From Confluentibacter sediminis (GTDB lineage Bacteria > Bacteroidota > Bacteroidia > Flavobacteriales > Flavobacteriaceae), in contig NZ_QKPO01000007.1 in assembly GCF_003258355.1 (NCBI RefSeq), positions 62,001 to 126,000 of the forward strand: a stretch of 64,000 bases of DNA, written 5' to 3'. Positions 36,344 through 45,573 of the stretch are shown in pieces; position 1 is the first letter of the stretch; every line of letters begins with the position of its first letter. The notes beneath the pieces were generated by a model. It saw nothing but the letters and a program-made list of their open reading frames with translations, had not been told where the DNA came from and searched no databases. Both the position numbers and the translations under genes were made by a program.

Positions 36344-37462
36344 TTAAATAATTGTGGACTGTCCTAAATGAATGTTGGTAAAGTTAAGATTAGTTTCGTC
36401 TGGATTATTAATAAAATCCTCTATAAAGTCCCCAACCTTGATTGTGGTGATATGTTCATATTTTGTATTTAAATCTGGTGTTGTAATATGAAGTTTCAAC
36501 GATTTGTCAACGCCTTCTTTTACTAAAGAAGCTTCATCAAACAACTCAAAATGATCCAATAACATAGCTGCCGATAATATAGCTGCAATAGGGTTCGCAA
36601 TCCCATGGTTGGCGGCTTTGTTGTATGCCCCATGAATGGGTTGGAACATGGCTTTTTTGTCGCTAAAAGAAGCCGAAGCTAACAAGCCTATCGATCCGAC
36701 AATAACACCAGCCAGTTCGGATAAAATATCTCCAAACATGTTTTCGGTCAAAATAACATCAAATTGTCTTGGATTAATGGCCAACTCCATAGCTGCTTTG
36801 TCAATGTACATGTAGTTAACGACTACATCCGGATATTGAGGTGCCATGTCTTGTATGACTTTGCGCCATAATTTAGAACTTGCCAAAACATTGGCTTTAT
36901 CAACCAAGGTTAATTTGCGTTTTCTTTTTTGTGCCGCTTGAAACGCTAAATGTGCAATGCGTTCAATTTGAAAACGGGTATATTGGCATGTGTCGGTAGC
37001 CGTATTGCCATCGTCACTAAATATTTTGTCTCCAAAATAAATGCCGCTAGTAAGCTCTCTGTAAATAAGGATATTGGTGTCTTTAATTTGTTTCTTTTTT
37101 AAAGACGATTTATCTAAAATATCCTCATAAGCAATTACGGGTCTTACATCGGCATATAAATCGAATGTTTTACGCAACCCCAACAGACCTTGTTCGGGTC
37201 TTATTTTCGCCATAGGATCCATATCGTATATGGCATTCCCAATAGCGCCAAACAGAATGGCATCTGCTTTTTCGCAAAGATCAATAGTTTCTTGTGGCAA
37301 AGCAACACCTGTTTTTTCTATGGCACTGGCTCCTACCAATCCGTAATCAAAAGTAAATACATGGTTAAATTCCATAGCTATAGCTTTCAAGACCTTAATG
37401 GCTTGTGCTGTAACATCTGGACCAATACCATCTCCTGGTAACACGGCTATATTTAACTTCAT
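36344..37462 (-). CDS. leuB: 3-isopropylmalate dehydrogenase
   Basis: NAD-dependent oxidative decarboxylation of 3-isopropylmalate in leucine synthesis. It has 372 residues. N-terminal MKLNIAVLPGDGIGPDV, RELTSGIYFGDK in the middle, and LTENMFGDILSELAG plus the NAD loop HGAYNKAANHGIANP are as expected. It is transcribed after leuA (91-base gap containing a repeat) from the minus strand. leuC and leuD are not in the window, so the isomerase must be encoded elsewhere. Confidence 0.95.
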   Translation of the reverse strand: MKLNIAVLPGDGIGPDVTAQAIKVLKAIAMEFNHVFTFDYGLVGASAIEKTGVALPQETIDLCEKADAILFGAIGNAIYDMDPMAKIRPEQGLLGLRKTFDLYADVRPVIAYEDILDKSSLKKKQIKDTNILIYRELTSGIYFGDKIFSDDGNTATDTCQYTRFQIERIAHLAFQAAQKRKRKLTLVDKANVLASSKLWRKVIQDMAPQYPDVVVNYMYIDKAAMELAINPRQFDVILTENMFGDILSELAGVIVGSIGLLASASFSDKKAMFQPIHGAYNKAANHGIANPIAAILSAAMLLDHFELFDEASLVKEGVDKSLKLHITTPDLNTKYEHITTIKVGDFIEDFINNPDETNLNFTNIHLGQSTII

Positions 37463-37475
37463 ATATTATTTTTTT

Positions 37476-37548
37476 TCATTCTCGCTTTTGCGAGAATCTA
37501 CTTTTGATTTTCGGTTATGGATTCCTCCTGCCTGCACAGGAAATGACA
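37476..37548. repeat. ATTCTCG/ATTCCTG repeat between leuA and leuB
   Basis: TCATTCTCGC-TTTT-GCGAGAAT is a perfect hairpin. It is followed after about 25 bases by GGATTCCTCCTGCCTGCACAG and GAAATGACA. The TCATT...AATGA outer ends mirror the element at 31018-31091. Confidence 0.65.
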
Positions 37549-37553
37549 AATAT

Positions 37554-38726
37554 TTACGAAGAAATCCCGTTGTAAATTTTACTGTTTTCTATGATTTGAT
37601 GAACATCGTCATCGTTTACTTGTTTCTTAGTATCTGCAAAGTCTAAAAAGCTAATATATATTTCATCTAACTGAAGCTTTGTTAACTCATAGCCTAAATT
37701 TTTTGCTCTATAGGCTAAGGCTGCTCTACCACTTCTGGCAGTAAGTACAATAGCAGATTCTGTAACGCCTACATCTTTAGGGTCTATAATTTCGTAAGTT
37801 TCACGTTGTTTAATCACCCCATCTTGATGGATACCAGAACTGTGTGCGAAGGCATTAGCGCCTACAATCGCTTTGTTTGGTTGGGTGTAAATACCCATAC
37901 TATCAGACACTAATTGGCTGAGACCATATAACATTTCTGTTTTAATTCTGGTATCTAAGTTGAGGTAAGGATGCTGTTTTAAAATCATCACCACTTCTTC
38001 TAAAGCTGTATTTCCGGCGCGCTCTCCAATACCATTAATGGTACATTCAATTTGTCTGGCACCATTAATAACCCCTTCAATGGAATTTGCTGTAGCCAAT
38101 CCTAAATCATTATGGCAATGGCAAGATATAATAGCTTTATCGATGCCTTTTACATTTTCTTTTAGGTATTTAATTTTGGCACCGTATTCACTAGGTAAAC
38201 AATATCCTGTAGTATCAGGAATGTTTAAAACGGTAGCACCTGCTTTTATTACAGCTTCACACACACGAGCTAAATAATCGTTATCGGTTCTACCAGCATC
38301 CTCAGCATAAAACTCGACATCTTCCACAAAGGATTTGGCATAGCTAACGGCTTTTACGGCGCGTTCTATAATGTCTTCTCTATTGGAATTGAATTTGAAT
38401 TTTATATGAGAGTCCGATGTACCAATTCCTGTATGGATTCTGGGGCGTTTAGCATATTTTAATGCTTCGGCAGCTACTTTTATATCATTTTCAACGGCAC
38501 GTGTTAATCCGCAAACCGTGGCGTTTTTTACTATTTTTGAAATGGCTTCAACCGATTTAAAATCACCTGGACTAGACACGGGGAAACCAGCTTCAATAAC
38601 GTCTACTCCTAAATAATCAAGTTGTTCAGCAATAATAAGTTTCTGTTCTGTGTTTAATTTGCAACCAGGAACCTGCTCACCATCACGTAGGGTAGTATCA
38701 AAAATTTGAACGTTGTTATTCGACAT
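37554..38726 (-). CDS. leuA: 2-isopropylmalate synthase, short form
   Basis: Condenses acetyl-CoA with 2-ketoisovalerate, committing carbon to leucine. It has 390 residues. The metal and substrate motifs are [13 protein letters not shown] at the N-terminus and [15 protein letters not shown]. It ends soon after the catalytic barrel and helical linker and lacks the C-terminal LeuA allosteric domain of the roughly 520-residue enzymes, so leucine feedback may be absent or work differently. A homocitrate or citramalate synthase is possible but less likely beside leuB. Confidence 0.88.
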   Translation of the reverse strand: MSNNNVQIFDTTLRDGEQVPGCKLNTEQKLIIAEQLDYLGVDVIEAGFPVSSPGDFKSVEAISKIVKNATVCGLTRAVENDIKVAAEALKYAKRPRIHTGIGTSDSHIKFKFNSNREDIIERAVKAVSYAKSFVEDVEFYAEDAGRTDNDYLARVCEAVIKAGATVLNIPDTTGYCLPSEYGAKIKYLKENVKGIDKAIISCHCHNDLGLATANSIEGVINGARQIECTINGIGERAGNTALEEVVMILKQHPYLNLDTRIKTEMLYGLSQLVSDSMGIYTQPNKAIVGANAFAHSSGIHQDGVIKQRETYEIIDPKDVGVTESAIVLTARSGRAALAYRAKNLGYELTKLQLDEIYISFLDFADTKKQVNDDDVHQIIENSKIYNGISS

Positions 38727-38874
38727 TTATTAAAATATATTTTCGTATTCTTATACGAATTTATATTTTGGTTTATAAAACTAAGCATTCGCCTATTAAT
38801 TTTTACGATGTTTAACACTTCTAAAATTTATTTAACCATTTGTATATCATTTATTTAACATTGTTTTTATAACT

Positions 38875-40434
38875 ATGACAAAGGAGCAAAAAGATAATTT
38901 GTTTGTACTAATAAAATCGTTATCAAAATCAGAAAAAAGGCAGTTCAAGCTATATGTGGGTCGCTTAGGCGTCAATGAAGATTCAAAATTTTTAACCCTT
39001 TTTAATATTCTTGAAAAACTTTCGGTGTATGATGAATCTGTCATCCTTAAAAAAGGCATTGTAAAAAAGCAGCAATTATCAAATCTTAAAGCGCATTTAT
39101 ACAAGCAAATATTAATTAGTTTACGTTTAAATCCATCGCATCAAGATGTTAGGATTCAAATTCGGGAACAATTAGATTTTGCTACTATATTGTATCACAA
39201 GGGGTTGTATAAGCAAAGTTTAAAAATATTAGAAAAAGCAAAAGCTGTTGCCATTGCACATGAAGAGAAAAATGTGGCTTATGAAATTGTTGATTTAGAG
39301 AAAGTTATAGAATCACAATACATTACCAGGAGTTTAAGTTCAAGAGCCGATGAGCTTTCCATACAAGCAAAAGAACTGAGCCAGCAAAATGTATTGGCAA
39401 GTAAACTGTCAAATTTATCCCTGCAATTATATGGCCTCTTCTTAAAAACCGGCTATGTTAAAAATGATAAAGAGACCAAGCGTATTGTAAAGTATTTTGA
39501 TGCTAGAATGCCAAAATATGATATTAACGAACTTGGTTTTAGAGAAAAGCTATGGCTTTACAAAGCTTATTTATGGTATAGTTTTTTAACGCACGATTTT
39601 TTATCGTGTTATAAATATGCCACCAAATGGGTGAATCTGTTTTATGAAAATAAAGATATGATTACTTTAAACCCTGTGTTCTTTTTAAGAGGAAATCATT
39701 ATTTATTGGAAGCCTTATTCTATTTAAGACATTATGATAAATTTAAAGAATCTCTAGAAAGATTAGAATCTATCACTAAGGAATCTTGGTTTCCTGTTGA
39801 TGATAATTTAGAAGGTTTGGCCTTTTTATTTATCTATAATAATAAGTTTAACCTTCATTTTATGGAAGGTAGTTTTGAAGAAGGTTTGCCTTTGGTCGAT
39901 GAAGTCTTATCTAAACTGAAAGATTTTGATGACCGTATTGATGAACATCATATTATGGTGTTTTATTATAAAATAGCGAGCATGTATTTTGGTGCGGGCG
40001 AAAACAAAAAATGTATCTTTTATTTAGATAAAATAATTAGTAATAAGTCTTTACAAATGCGTGAGGATTTATTGTGTTTTGCAAGAATATTGAATTTGGT
40101 GGCGCATTATGAATCTGGTTTGGATTATCATTTGGACGTACTTATAAAAAGCACATACAAATTCTTGATTAAAATGGAAGATTTATATGAAGTGCAAAAA
40201 GAGTTTATAAAATTCTTGAGAGGTTTGGGAGATATTTATCCAAATGAAGTTAGAAACGAATTCATTAAGCTTCATAAAAAACTTAAAGAGTTTGAAGATG
40301 ACCCTTACCAAAGCAGAGCGTTCCTTTATTTAGATATTATTTCTTGGTTGGAATCTAAAATTCAAAGCAGACCCATAGGGCTTGTTATTAGAAATAAATT
40401 TCATGAAAATTTGATGAAACATAAAGCGCATTAG
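38875..40434 (+). CDS. Large helical-repeat protein of unknown function
   Basis: A 519-residue, mostly alpha-helical soluble protein rich in Lys, Leu, Glu and Tyr, without a signal peptide. The helix pairs (for example YHKGLYKQSLKILEKAKAVA and LVAHYESGLDYHLDVLI) look like degenerate TPR units. I recognise no catalytic motif. It is transcribed divergently from leuA across 148 bases and precedes the first SAM-I riboswitch. It may be a scaffold or a regulatory TPR protein; nothing links it to leucine or methionine beyond position. Confidence 0.65.
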   Translation: MTKEQKDNLFVLIKSLSKSEKRQFKLYVGRLGVNEDSKFLTLFNILEKLSVYDESVILKKGIVKKQQLSNLKAHLYKQILISLRLNPSHQDVRIQIREQLDFATILYHKGLYKQSLKILEKAKAVAIAHEEKNVAYEIVDLEKVIESQYITRSLSSRADELSIQAKELSQQNVLASKLSNLSLQLYGLFLKTGYVKNDKETKRIVKYFDARMPKYDINELGFREKLWLYKAYLWYSFLTHDFLSCYKYATKWVNLFYENKDMITLNPVFFLRGNHYLLEALFYLRHYDKFKESLERLESITKESWFPVDDNLEGLAFLFIYNNKFNLHFMEGSFEEGLPLVDEVLSKLKDFDDRIDEHHIMVFYYKIASMYFGAGENKKCIFYLDKIISNKSLQMREDLLCFARILNLVAHYESGLDYHLDVLIKSTYKFLIKMEDLYEVQKEFIKFLRGLGDIYPNEVRNEFIKLHKKLKEFEDDPYQSRAFLYLDIISWLESKIQSRPIGLVIRNKFHENLMKHKAH

Positions 40435-40514
40435 AAAAAAATATTAAAAAAATTAGGATTTTAAATTTTTCTGACTGAATATTTGCATTCACAAAGTTCA
40501 AAAACTTATTGAAA

Positions 40515-40612
40515 TGTTATCAAGAAAGGTGGAGGGATTAGACCCATTGAAGCCTTAGCAACCCTTTACTTGTAAAGAAGGTGCTACATTCTACCCGAAA
40601 GGATAGATAACG
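40515..40612 (+). promoter_or_regulatory. SAM-I (S-box) riboswitch upstream of metY
   Basis: P1 is GTTATC (40516-40521) with GATAAC (40606-40611). In between come AAGAAAGGTGGAGGGA with the kink-turn, CCCATTGAAGCC, GCAACCC, AAGGTGCTACATTCTACC and GAAAGGATAGATAAC, the canonical order of the S-box family. A short AAATTAC/GTAATTT hairpin and a T-rich tract follow at about 40619-40655 and may be the expression platform. SAM binding should lower expression of metY, the fusion gene and perhaps metZ. An AATATTTG -7-like box lies about 30 bases upstream. Confidence 0.93.
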
Positions 40613-40731
40613 AAACAAAATTACTTGTCCGTAATTTAAATTTCTTTTTAACATTTTTCTATTAAGTACATCAATTTTTGATGCATTTGGCTTTTGGTTT
40701 AATCATTTATTAACTCAAAAAAACTAGAAAA

Positions 40732-42009
40732 ATGAGTACATTAAAATTAGCAACAAACGCATTACATGCTGGGCATGATGTAACCACAAACGCAGGAACA
40801 AGAGCGGTGCCTATTTATCAAACAACATCGTATGTGTTTAATAATTCAGACCATGCGGCAAACCTGTTTTCACTAAAGGAATTAGGATTTATTTACACAC
40901 GACTTAACAATCCTACCAATCAAATTTTACAAGAGCGTTTAGCAGCTGTAGAAGGTGGTGTAGGTGCTGTGGTTTTTGCGTCTGGAACAGCAGCCATTTC
41001 AACAGGATTATTAACCTTATTAAAAGCTGGCGACCATATTGTAGCATCTAGCAGTTTGTATGGTGGGACTTATAATTTACTTAAAGTAACTTTACCTAGA
41101 TTGGGTATTACGACCACGTTTGTAGATGCCGATAATCCAGATAATTTTGCAGCAGCTGTTCAAGATAATACCAGAGCCTTTTTTGTGGAATCTTTAGGGA
41201 ATCCAAAATTAGATGTATTGGATTTGGAAGCGATTGCAAAACATTCCAAAGCAGCAGGCGTGCCATTTATTGTTGATAATACGGTGGCAACCCCAGCGTT
41301 GTTAAATCCTATAAAACATGGAGCCAATATCGTTATTCATTCCTTAACTAAATATATTGGCGGCCAAGGAACGTCGTTAGGCGGAGCTATTATTGACGCT
41401 GGTACTTTTGATTGGGCGAATGGAAAATTCCCTGAATTTACTGAGCCTTCAGCAGGTTATCATGGTTTAGTGTATCATGAAGCTTTAGGAGCAGCAGCCT
41501 ATACTTTCAAATTAATATTAGAAGGATTGAGGGATTTTGGTGGTGCTTTAAGTCCGTTCAATGCGTTTCAAATCATTCAAGGTTTAGAAACCTTGCCTGT
41601 TAGAATCAAACAACACAGCGAAAATGCATTAGAACTAGCCAAATGGTTAGAGCAACAAGAAGAAGTTGCTTGGGTAAATTATCCAGGGTTGGCATCAAGT
41701 AAATACAAAGCATTATCAGGTAAATATTTGCCAAAAGGGCAAAGCGGCATTGTTACTTTTGGAGCAAAAGGTGGTTTTGAGGCTGCTAAAGCCATAGCCG
41801 ATAATTCAAAATTATTTTCATTATTAGCAAATATTGGTGACACAAAATCATTAATCATTCACCCAGCTAGTACCACGCATCAACAATTAACAGATGCTGA
41901 ACAAGACGCTGCGGGAGCTCCAAAAGATTTAATCCGATTGTCGGTGGGTATTGAAGATATAGACGATTTAAAAGCCGATTTAAAAGAAGCATTTAAAAGT
42001 ATTAAATAA
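40732..42009 (+). CDS. metY: O-acetylhomoserine aminocarboxypropyltransferase (sulfhydrylase)
   Basis: A PLP enzyme of the Cys/Met metabolism family that makes homocysteine from O-acetylhomoserine and sulfide. It has 425 residues, the MetY length. The PLP Lys is in IHSLTKYIGGQGTSLGG (about residue 206), and FASGTAAISTGLL and LGNPKLDVLD are family blocks. It is the first gene behind the SAM-I riboswitch and 9 bases before the MetX-ThrA fusion that makes its substrate. Confidence 0.92.
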   Translation: MSTLKLATNALHAGHDVTTNAGTRAVPIYQTTSYVFNNSDHAANLFSLKELGFIYTRLNNPTNQILQERLAAVEGGVGAVVFASGTAAISTGLLTLLKAGDHIVASSSLYGGTYNLLKVTLPRLGITTTFVDADNPDNFAAAVQDNTRAFFVESLGNPKLDVLDLEAIAKHSKAAGVPFIVDNTVATPALLNPIKHGANIVIHSLTKYIGGQGTSLGGAIIDAGTFDWANGKFPEFTEPSAGYHGLVYHEALGAAAYTFKLILEGLRDFGGALSPFNAFQIIQGLETLPVRIKQHSENALELAKWLEQQEEVAWVNYPGLASSKYKALSGKYLPKGQSGIVTFGAKGGFEAAKAIADNSKLFSLLANIGDTKSLIIHPASTTHQQLTDAEQDAAGAPKDLIRLSVGIEDIDDLKADLKEAFKSIK

Positions 42010-42018
42010 TTATTTCCG

Positions 42019-45000
42019 TTGAAAAAAGCATTGCAACATATCATTGTCAAAGATTACGTTACAGAAAGCAACGTGCCTGTGTCTGAAATCAAATTAAGCT
42101 ATCAGCTATTTGGTAAAGCGTTGGGTACTGCTCCTGTCGTATTGGTCAACCATGCGTTAACTGGTAATAGTAACGTCGCGGGGGAGAACGGTTGGTGGAC
42201 CGATTTGGTTGGTGAGGATAAAGTGATAGATACCAAACTTTACACTGTTTTGGCTTTTAATATTCCGGGTAATGGTTTTGATGGTTTTGTTATTGATAAC
42301 TACAAAGATTTTGTAGCTCGTGATATTGCTAAATTATTTTTAATTGGCTTAAAAGAATTAAAAATAGATAAACTTTTTGCCCTAATTGGTGGTTCGTTAG
42401 GTGGTGGGATTGCTTGGGAAATGGCGGTTTTAAATCCGAATATTACGGAGCATTTAATCCCTGTGGCAACCGATTGGAAATCGACCGATTGGTTGATTGC
42501 CAATTGCCAAATTCAAGAACAGTTTTTATTGAATTCCAGAAACCCCGTACACGATGCCAGAATGCACGCCATGTTGTGTTACAGAACGCCTGAATCTTTC
42601 AACGAGCGTTTCCATCGTTCTAAAAATGAAGAACTGGAAATTTTCAATGTAGAAAGTTGGTTGTTGCATCATGGTAAAAAATTGCAGGAACGTTTTCAGT
42701 TGTCGGCCTATAAATTAATGAATCAGTTGTTGAAAACCATTGATGTCACTAAAAACAGGCCAAACGATTTTAATGTTTTGGAAAGTATTCATGGTAACAT
42801 ACATATCATTGGCGTGGATTCCGATTTATTTTTTACTGCCGAAGAAAATAGGCAAACGCATAAGCAATTGGCATTGACAAATCCCAATGTAACTTATAAC
42901 GAAATCAATTCGGTGCATGGGCATGATGCATTTTTAATGGAATACGAACAATTAGAAAAAATAATAGAAGGCATTTTTGTGCCAAATTCTAAAAAAAGAC
43001 GCATGAAAGTATTAAAGTTTGGAGGCAAATCTTTGGCAAATGGCGAAGGGATAGATACCGTAATTTCAATTATTGAAAATAAGGTAAAAGAAGGCGAAAA
43101 GATAACTGTTGTAGTTTCAGCAAGGAGTTCTGCAACAGACGATTTGGAGACTATATTAAATAAAGCTTCAAAAGGACATCCCTATAAAGAAGTGTTGCAG
43201 GTTTTTAAAGATTATCAAACAGAACCATTAAGAGATATTGACTTTTCTAAAGAATTCTCCATTTTAGATAAATTGTTTGAAGGTGTTAGTTTATTGGGGG
43301 ATTACAGTAGTAAAACGAAAGATGAAATTTTAGCACAAGGGGAATTGCTTTCTGTGAAACTTATTTCAGCGTTATTGAATAAAAAAGGGATCAAAGCCTC
43401 TGCTGTTGATTCAAGGGAACTTATAAAAACGGATGGCTCTTTTGGTAATGCGCAGCCAATTTTACAATTATCAAAAGACAACGTCAAGAATTTTTATAAA
43501 AATACCGAAAAAGATGTGGTGAATGTAGTGACTGGTTTTATTGCTTCAAACGCAAAAAATGAAACTACGACGTTGGGTAGAAATGGCAGTAATTATACAG
43601 CAGCTTTAATTGCAAATTATTTGGATGCTGAAGAGTTACAAAATTATACACACGTTAACGGTATTTACACAGCCAACCCGGATTTGGTGGAAGATGCCAA
43701 AAAAATACGAGAATTGTCATTTAGTGAAGCTAACGAATTAGCGAATTTTGGAACTAATGTTTTACATGCGAAAACGATTATTCCATTGGTTGAAAAAAAT
43801 ATCAACCTTCGTATTTTAAATACCTTTAATGCGAATGATGAAGGAACGCTGATTACCGCAAAACCAAATTCTAAAGAAGTCACCTCCTTATCAGTTTTAG
43901 ATCATGTAGCGTTGTTGAATTTAGAAGGACGTGGACTATTAGGGAAAAGTGGTGTAGATGCTCGAATTTTTGGTGCCTTGGCTAATTACAATATCAGCGT
44001 GAGCATTATTTCGCAAGGGTCTTCAGAACGAGGCATTGGTTTGGTAATTAATGCAGAAGAAGCAACACAAGCAGTGATTGCTTTAGAGCGTGAATTTGAA
44101 AACGATTTTTATTCCCAAGATGTCAATAAAATTGGTGTGGTAGATGATGTATCGGTCATTTCAATTATCGGAATTGAGTTGAGTTCATTCCATAAGCCAT
44201 TCAATGCGTTGATTAAAAACCAAATAACACCGTTGTTATTTAACAATACGGTGACAGGTAAAAACGTGAGTTTGGTTGTTAAAAAGGACCAACTTCATAA
44301 AGCGATGAATGTGATTCATGGTGAGATTTTTGGAATTTCTAAGAAAATAAATATCGCCATTTTTGGTCACGGAGGTGTTGGAGGAGCGCTCATCAATCAG
44401 ATTTTAAAGTCGAAAGATGAGATTGAAAAACGTAAAGGCATCCACTTAAATGTGTTTGCGATAGCAAATTCCAAAAAACTACTGTTAAACAAAAAAGGGG
44501 CTGATATTAATTGGAAAAATGCTATCAAGTCGACGTCATTAGAAAGTTCCATTCAAGAGATAATTACTTTCTCTAAAACACATCATTTAGAAAATTTAAT
44601 AGCGGTTGATAATACGGCAAGCCCCAATTTTTATAAAAATTATGTGCCGTTGGTAGAAGCTGGTTTTGATTTGGTATCATCCAACAAAATAGCTAATACT
44701 ATTTCTCATAAATTTTATACAGATTTGCGTCTTAAATTAAAAGAGAACAACAAGCAATATTTATATGAAACCACTGTTGGTGCAGGGTTGCCATTGATTG
44801 ATACCATTAAATTATTGCATGAATCTGGTGAAAATATTACTAGAATCCGTGGTGTTTTCTCAGGAACGTTGAGTTATTTATTCAATAATTTTTCGGTGCA
44901 AGACAAACCATTTAGTGTGATTGTTCAAGAAACGATTGATAAAGGGTTTACAGAACCCGATCCAAGAGAAGATTTTTCAGGAAATGATGTAGCAAGGAAG

Positions 45001-45420
45001 CTTTTAATTTTAGCAAGAGAATTAGATTTGTATAATGAATTTGAAGATGTTGAGGTTCAAAATTTAATTCCAGAAGCATACAGAGATATTTCAGTGCCTG
45101 AATTTTTAAAACAGTTGCATGTGTTGGATGAAGAATTTCAGAAAATAAAAGACAACCAAAAGCCAGGACATGTGTTAAGATATGTGGGTGATTTATCAGG
45201 CGATTTATCAAAAGATAAAGGGCATTTAGAAGTGAAATTAGTATCCATTCCAGGTGATAGCACCTTAGGGCAAATTAAAGGAAGTGATGCTATTTTTGAG
45301 ATATTTACAGAATCATATGGAGAGCAACCAATTGTGATTCAAGGTGCAGGTGCAGGTGCAGAAGTAACCGCACGCGGCGTTTTTGGAGATATTTTAAGGT
45401 TGTCTAAACATATTAATTAA
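42019..45420 (+). CDS. Fusion: homoserine O-acetyltransferase + aspartokinase + homoserine dehydrogenase
   Basis: A single 1133-residue frame with three domains. Residues 1-325 are MetX-like: NHALTGNSNVAG, nucleophile Ser126 in IGGSLGGG, Asp269 in VDSDLFF, His302 in GHDAFL. Residues 329-770 are an aspartokinase beginning MKVLKFGGKSLANGEG, with ACT domains near 625-770. Residues 775-1133 are homoserine dehydrogenase: INIAIFGHGGVGGA, catalytic Lys in SSNKIANT, TVGAGLPLIDTIK, GVFSGTLSYL. The protein would cover aspartate activation, homoserine formation and homoserine acetylation; the semialdehyde dehydrogenase is separate. It starts at a TTG 9 bases after metY. An internal start at the ATG of residue 329 could also give a separate ThrA. 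Confidence 0.9.
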   Translation: MKKALQHIIVKDYVTESNVPVSEIKLSYQLFGKALGTAPVVLVNHALTGNSNVAGENGWWTDLVGEDKVIDTKLYTVLAFNIPGNGFDGFVIDNYKDFVARDIAKLFLIGLKELKIDKLFALIGGSLGGGIAWEMAVLNPNITEHLIPVATDWKSTDWLIANCQIQEQFLLNSRNPVHDARMHAMLCYRTPESFNERFHRSKNEELEIFNVESWLLHHGKKLQERFQLSAYKLMNQLLKTIDVTKNRPNDFNVLESIHGNIHIIGVDSDLFFTAEENRQTHKQLALTNPNVTYNEINSVHGHDAFLMEYEQLEKIIEGIFVPNSKKRRMKVLKFGGKSLANGEGIDTVISIIENKVKEGEKITVVVSARSSATDDLETILNKASKGHPYKEVLQVFKDYQTEPLRDIDFSKEFSILDKLFEGVSLLGDYSSKTKDEILAQGELLSVKLISALLNKKGIKASAVDSRELIKTDGSFGNAQPILQLSKDNVKNFYKNTEKDVVNVVTGFIASNAKNETTTLGRNGSNYTAALIANYLDAEELQNYTHVNGIYTANPDLVEDAKKIRELSFSEANELANFGTNVLHAKTIIPLVEKNINLRILNTFNANDEGTLITAKPNSKEVTSLSVLDHVALLNLEGRGLLGKSGVDARIFGALANYNISVSIISQGSSERGIGLVINAEEATQAVIALEREFENDFYSQDVNKIGVVDDVSVISIIGIELSSFHKPFNALIKNQITPLLFNNTVTGKNVSLVVKKDQLHKAMNVIHGEIFGISKKINIAIFGHGGVGGALINQILKSKDEIEKRKGIHLNVFAIANSKKLLLNKKGADINWKNAIKSTSLESSIQEIITFSKTHHLENLIAVDNTASPNFYKNYVPLVEAGFDLVSSNKIANTISHKFYTDLRLKLKENNKQYLYETTVGAGLPLIDTIKLLHESGENITRIRGVFSGTLSYLFNNFSVQDKPFSVIVQETIDKGFTEPDPREDFSGNDVARKLLILARELDLYNEFEDVEVQNLIPEAYRDISVPEFLKQLHVLDEEFQKIKDNQKPGHVLRYVGDLSGDLSKDKGHLEVKLVSIPGDSTLGQIKGSDAIFEIFTESYGEQPIVIQGAGAGAEVTARGVFGDILRLSKHIN

Positions 45421-45423
45421 AAA

Positions 45424-45474
45424 ATGTCAGTTCGAGTGATTCTGAATTTTTTTTTCAGAATTGTATCGAGAACC
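45424..45474 (+). repeat. TTCGAGTG/TATCGAGAA hairpin repeat, copy 5
   Basis: ATGTCAGTTCGAGTG, stem ATTCTGAA, T-rich loop, stem TTCAGAAT, then TGTATCGAGAACC, starting three bases after the fusion stop codon. Its flanks are identical to copy 3; its stem is not. Confidence 0.85.
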
Positions 45475-45487
45475 TATTTTTTTAATA

Positions 45488-45538
45488 TTTCTCGATACTA
45501 ATTTGTTCAGTTTGCTTCACAAATTCACTAGAAGCAAC
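45488..45538 (-). repeat. TTCGAGTG/TATCGAGAA hairpin repeat, copy 6
   Basis: Minus strand: GCTTCTAGTG, stem AATTTGT, loop, stem ACAAATT, then AGTATCGAGAAA. It is a diverged copy placed head to head with copy 5. Confidence 0.65.
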
Positions 45539-45573
45539 AACGAATTATAGTCATTATTTGATAAAAATAAAAA

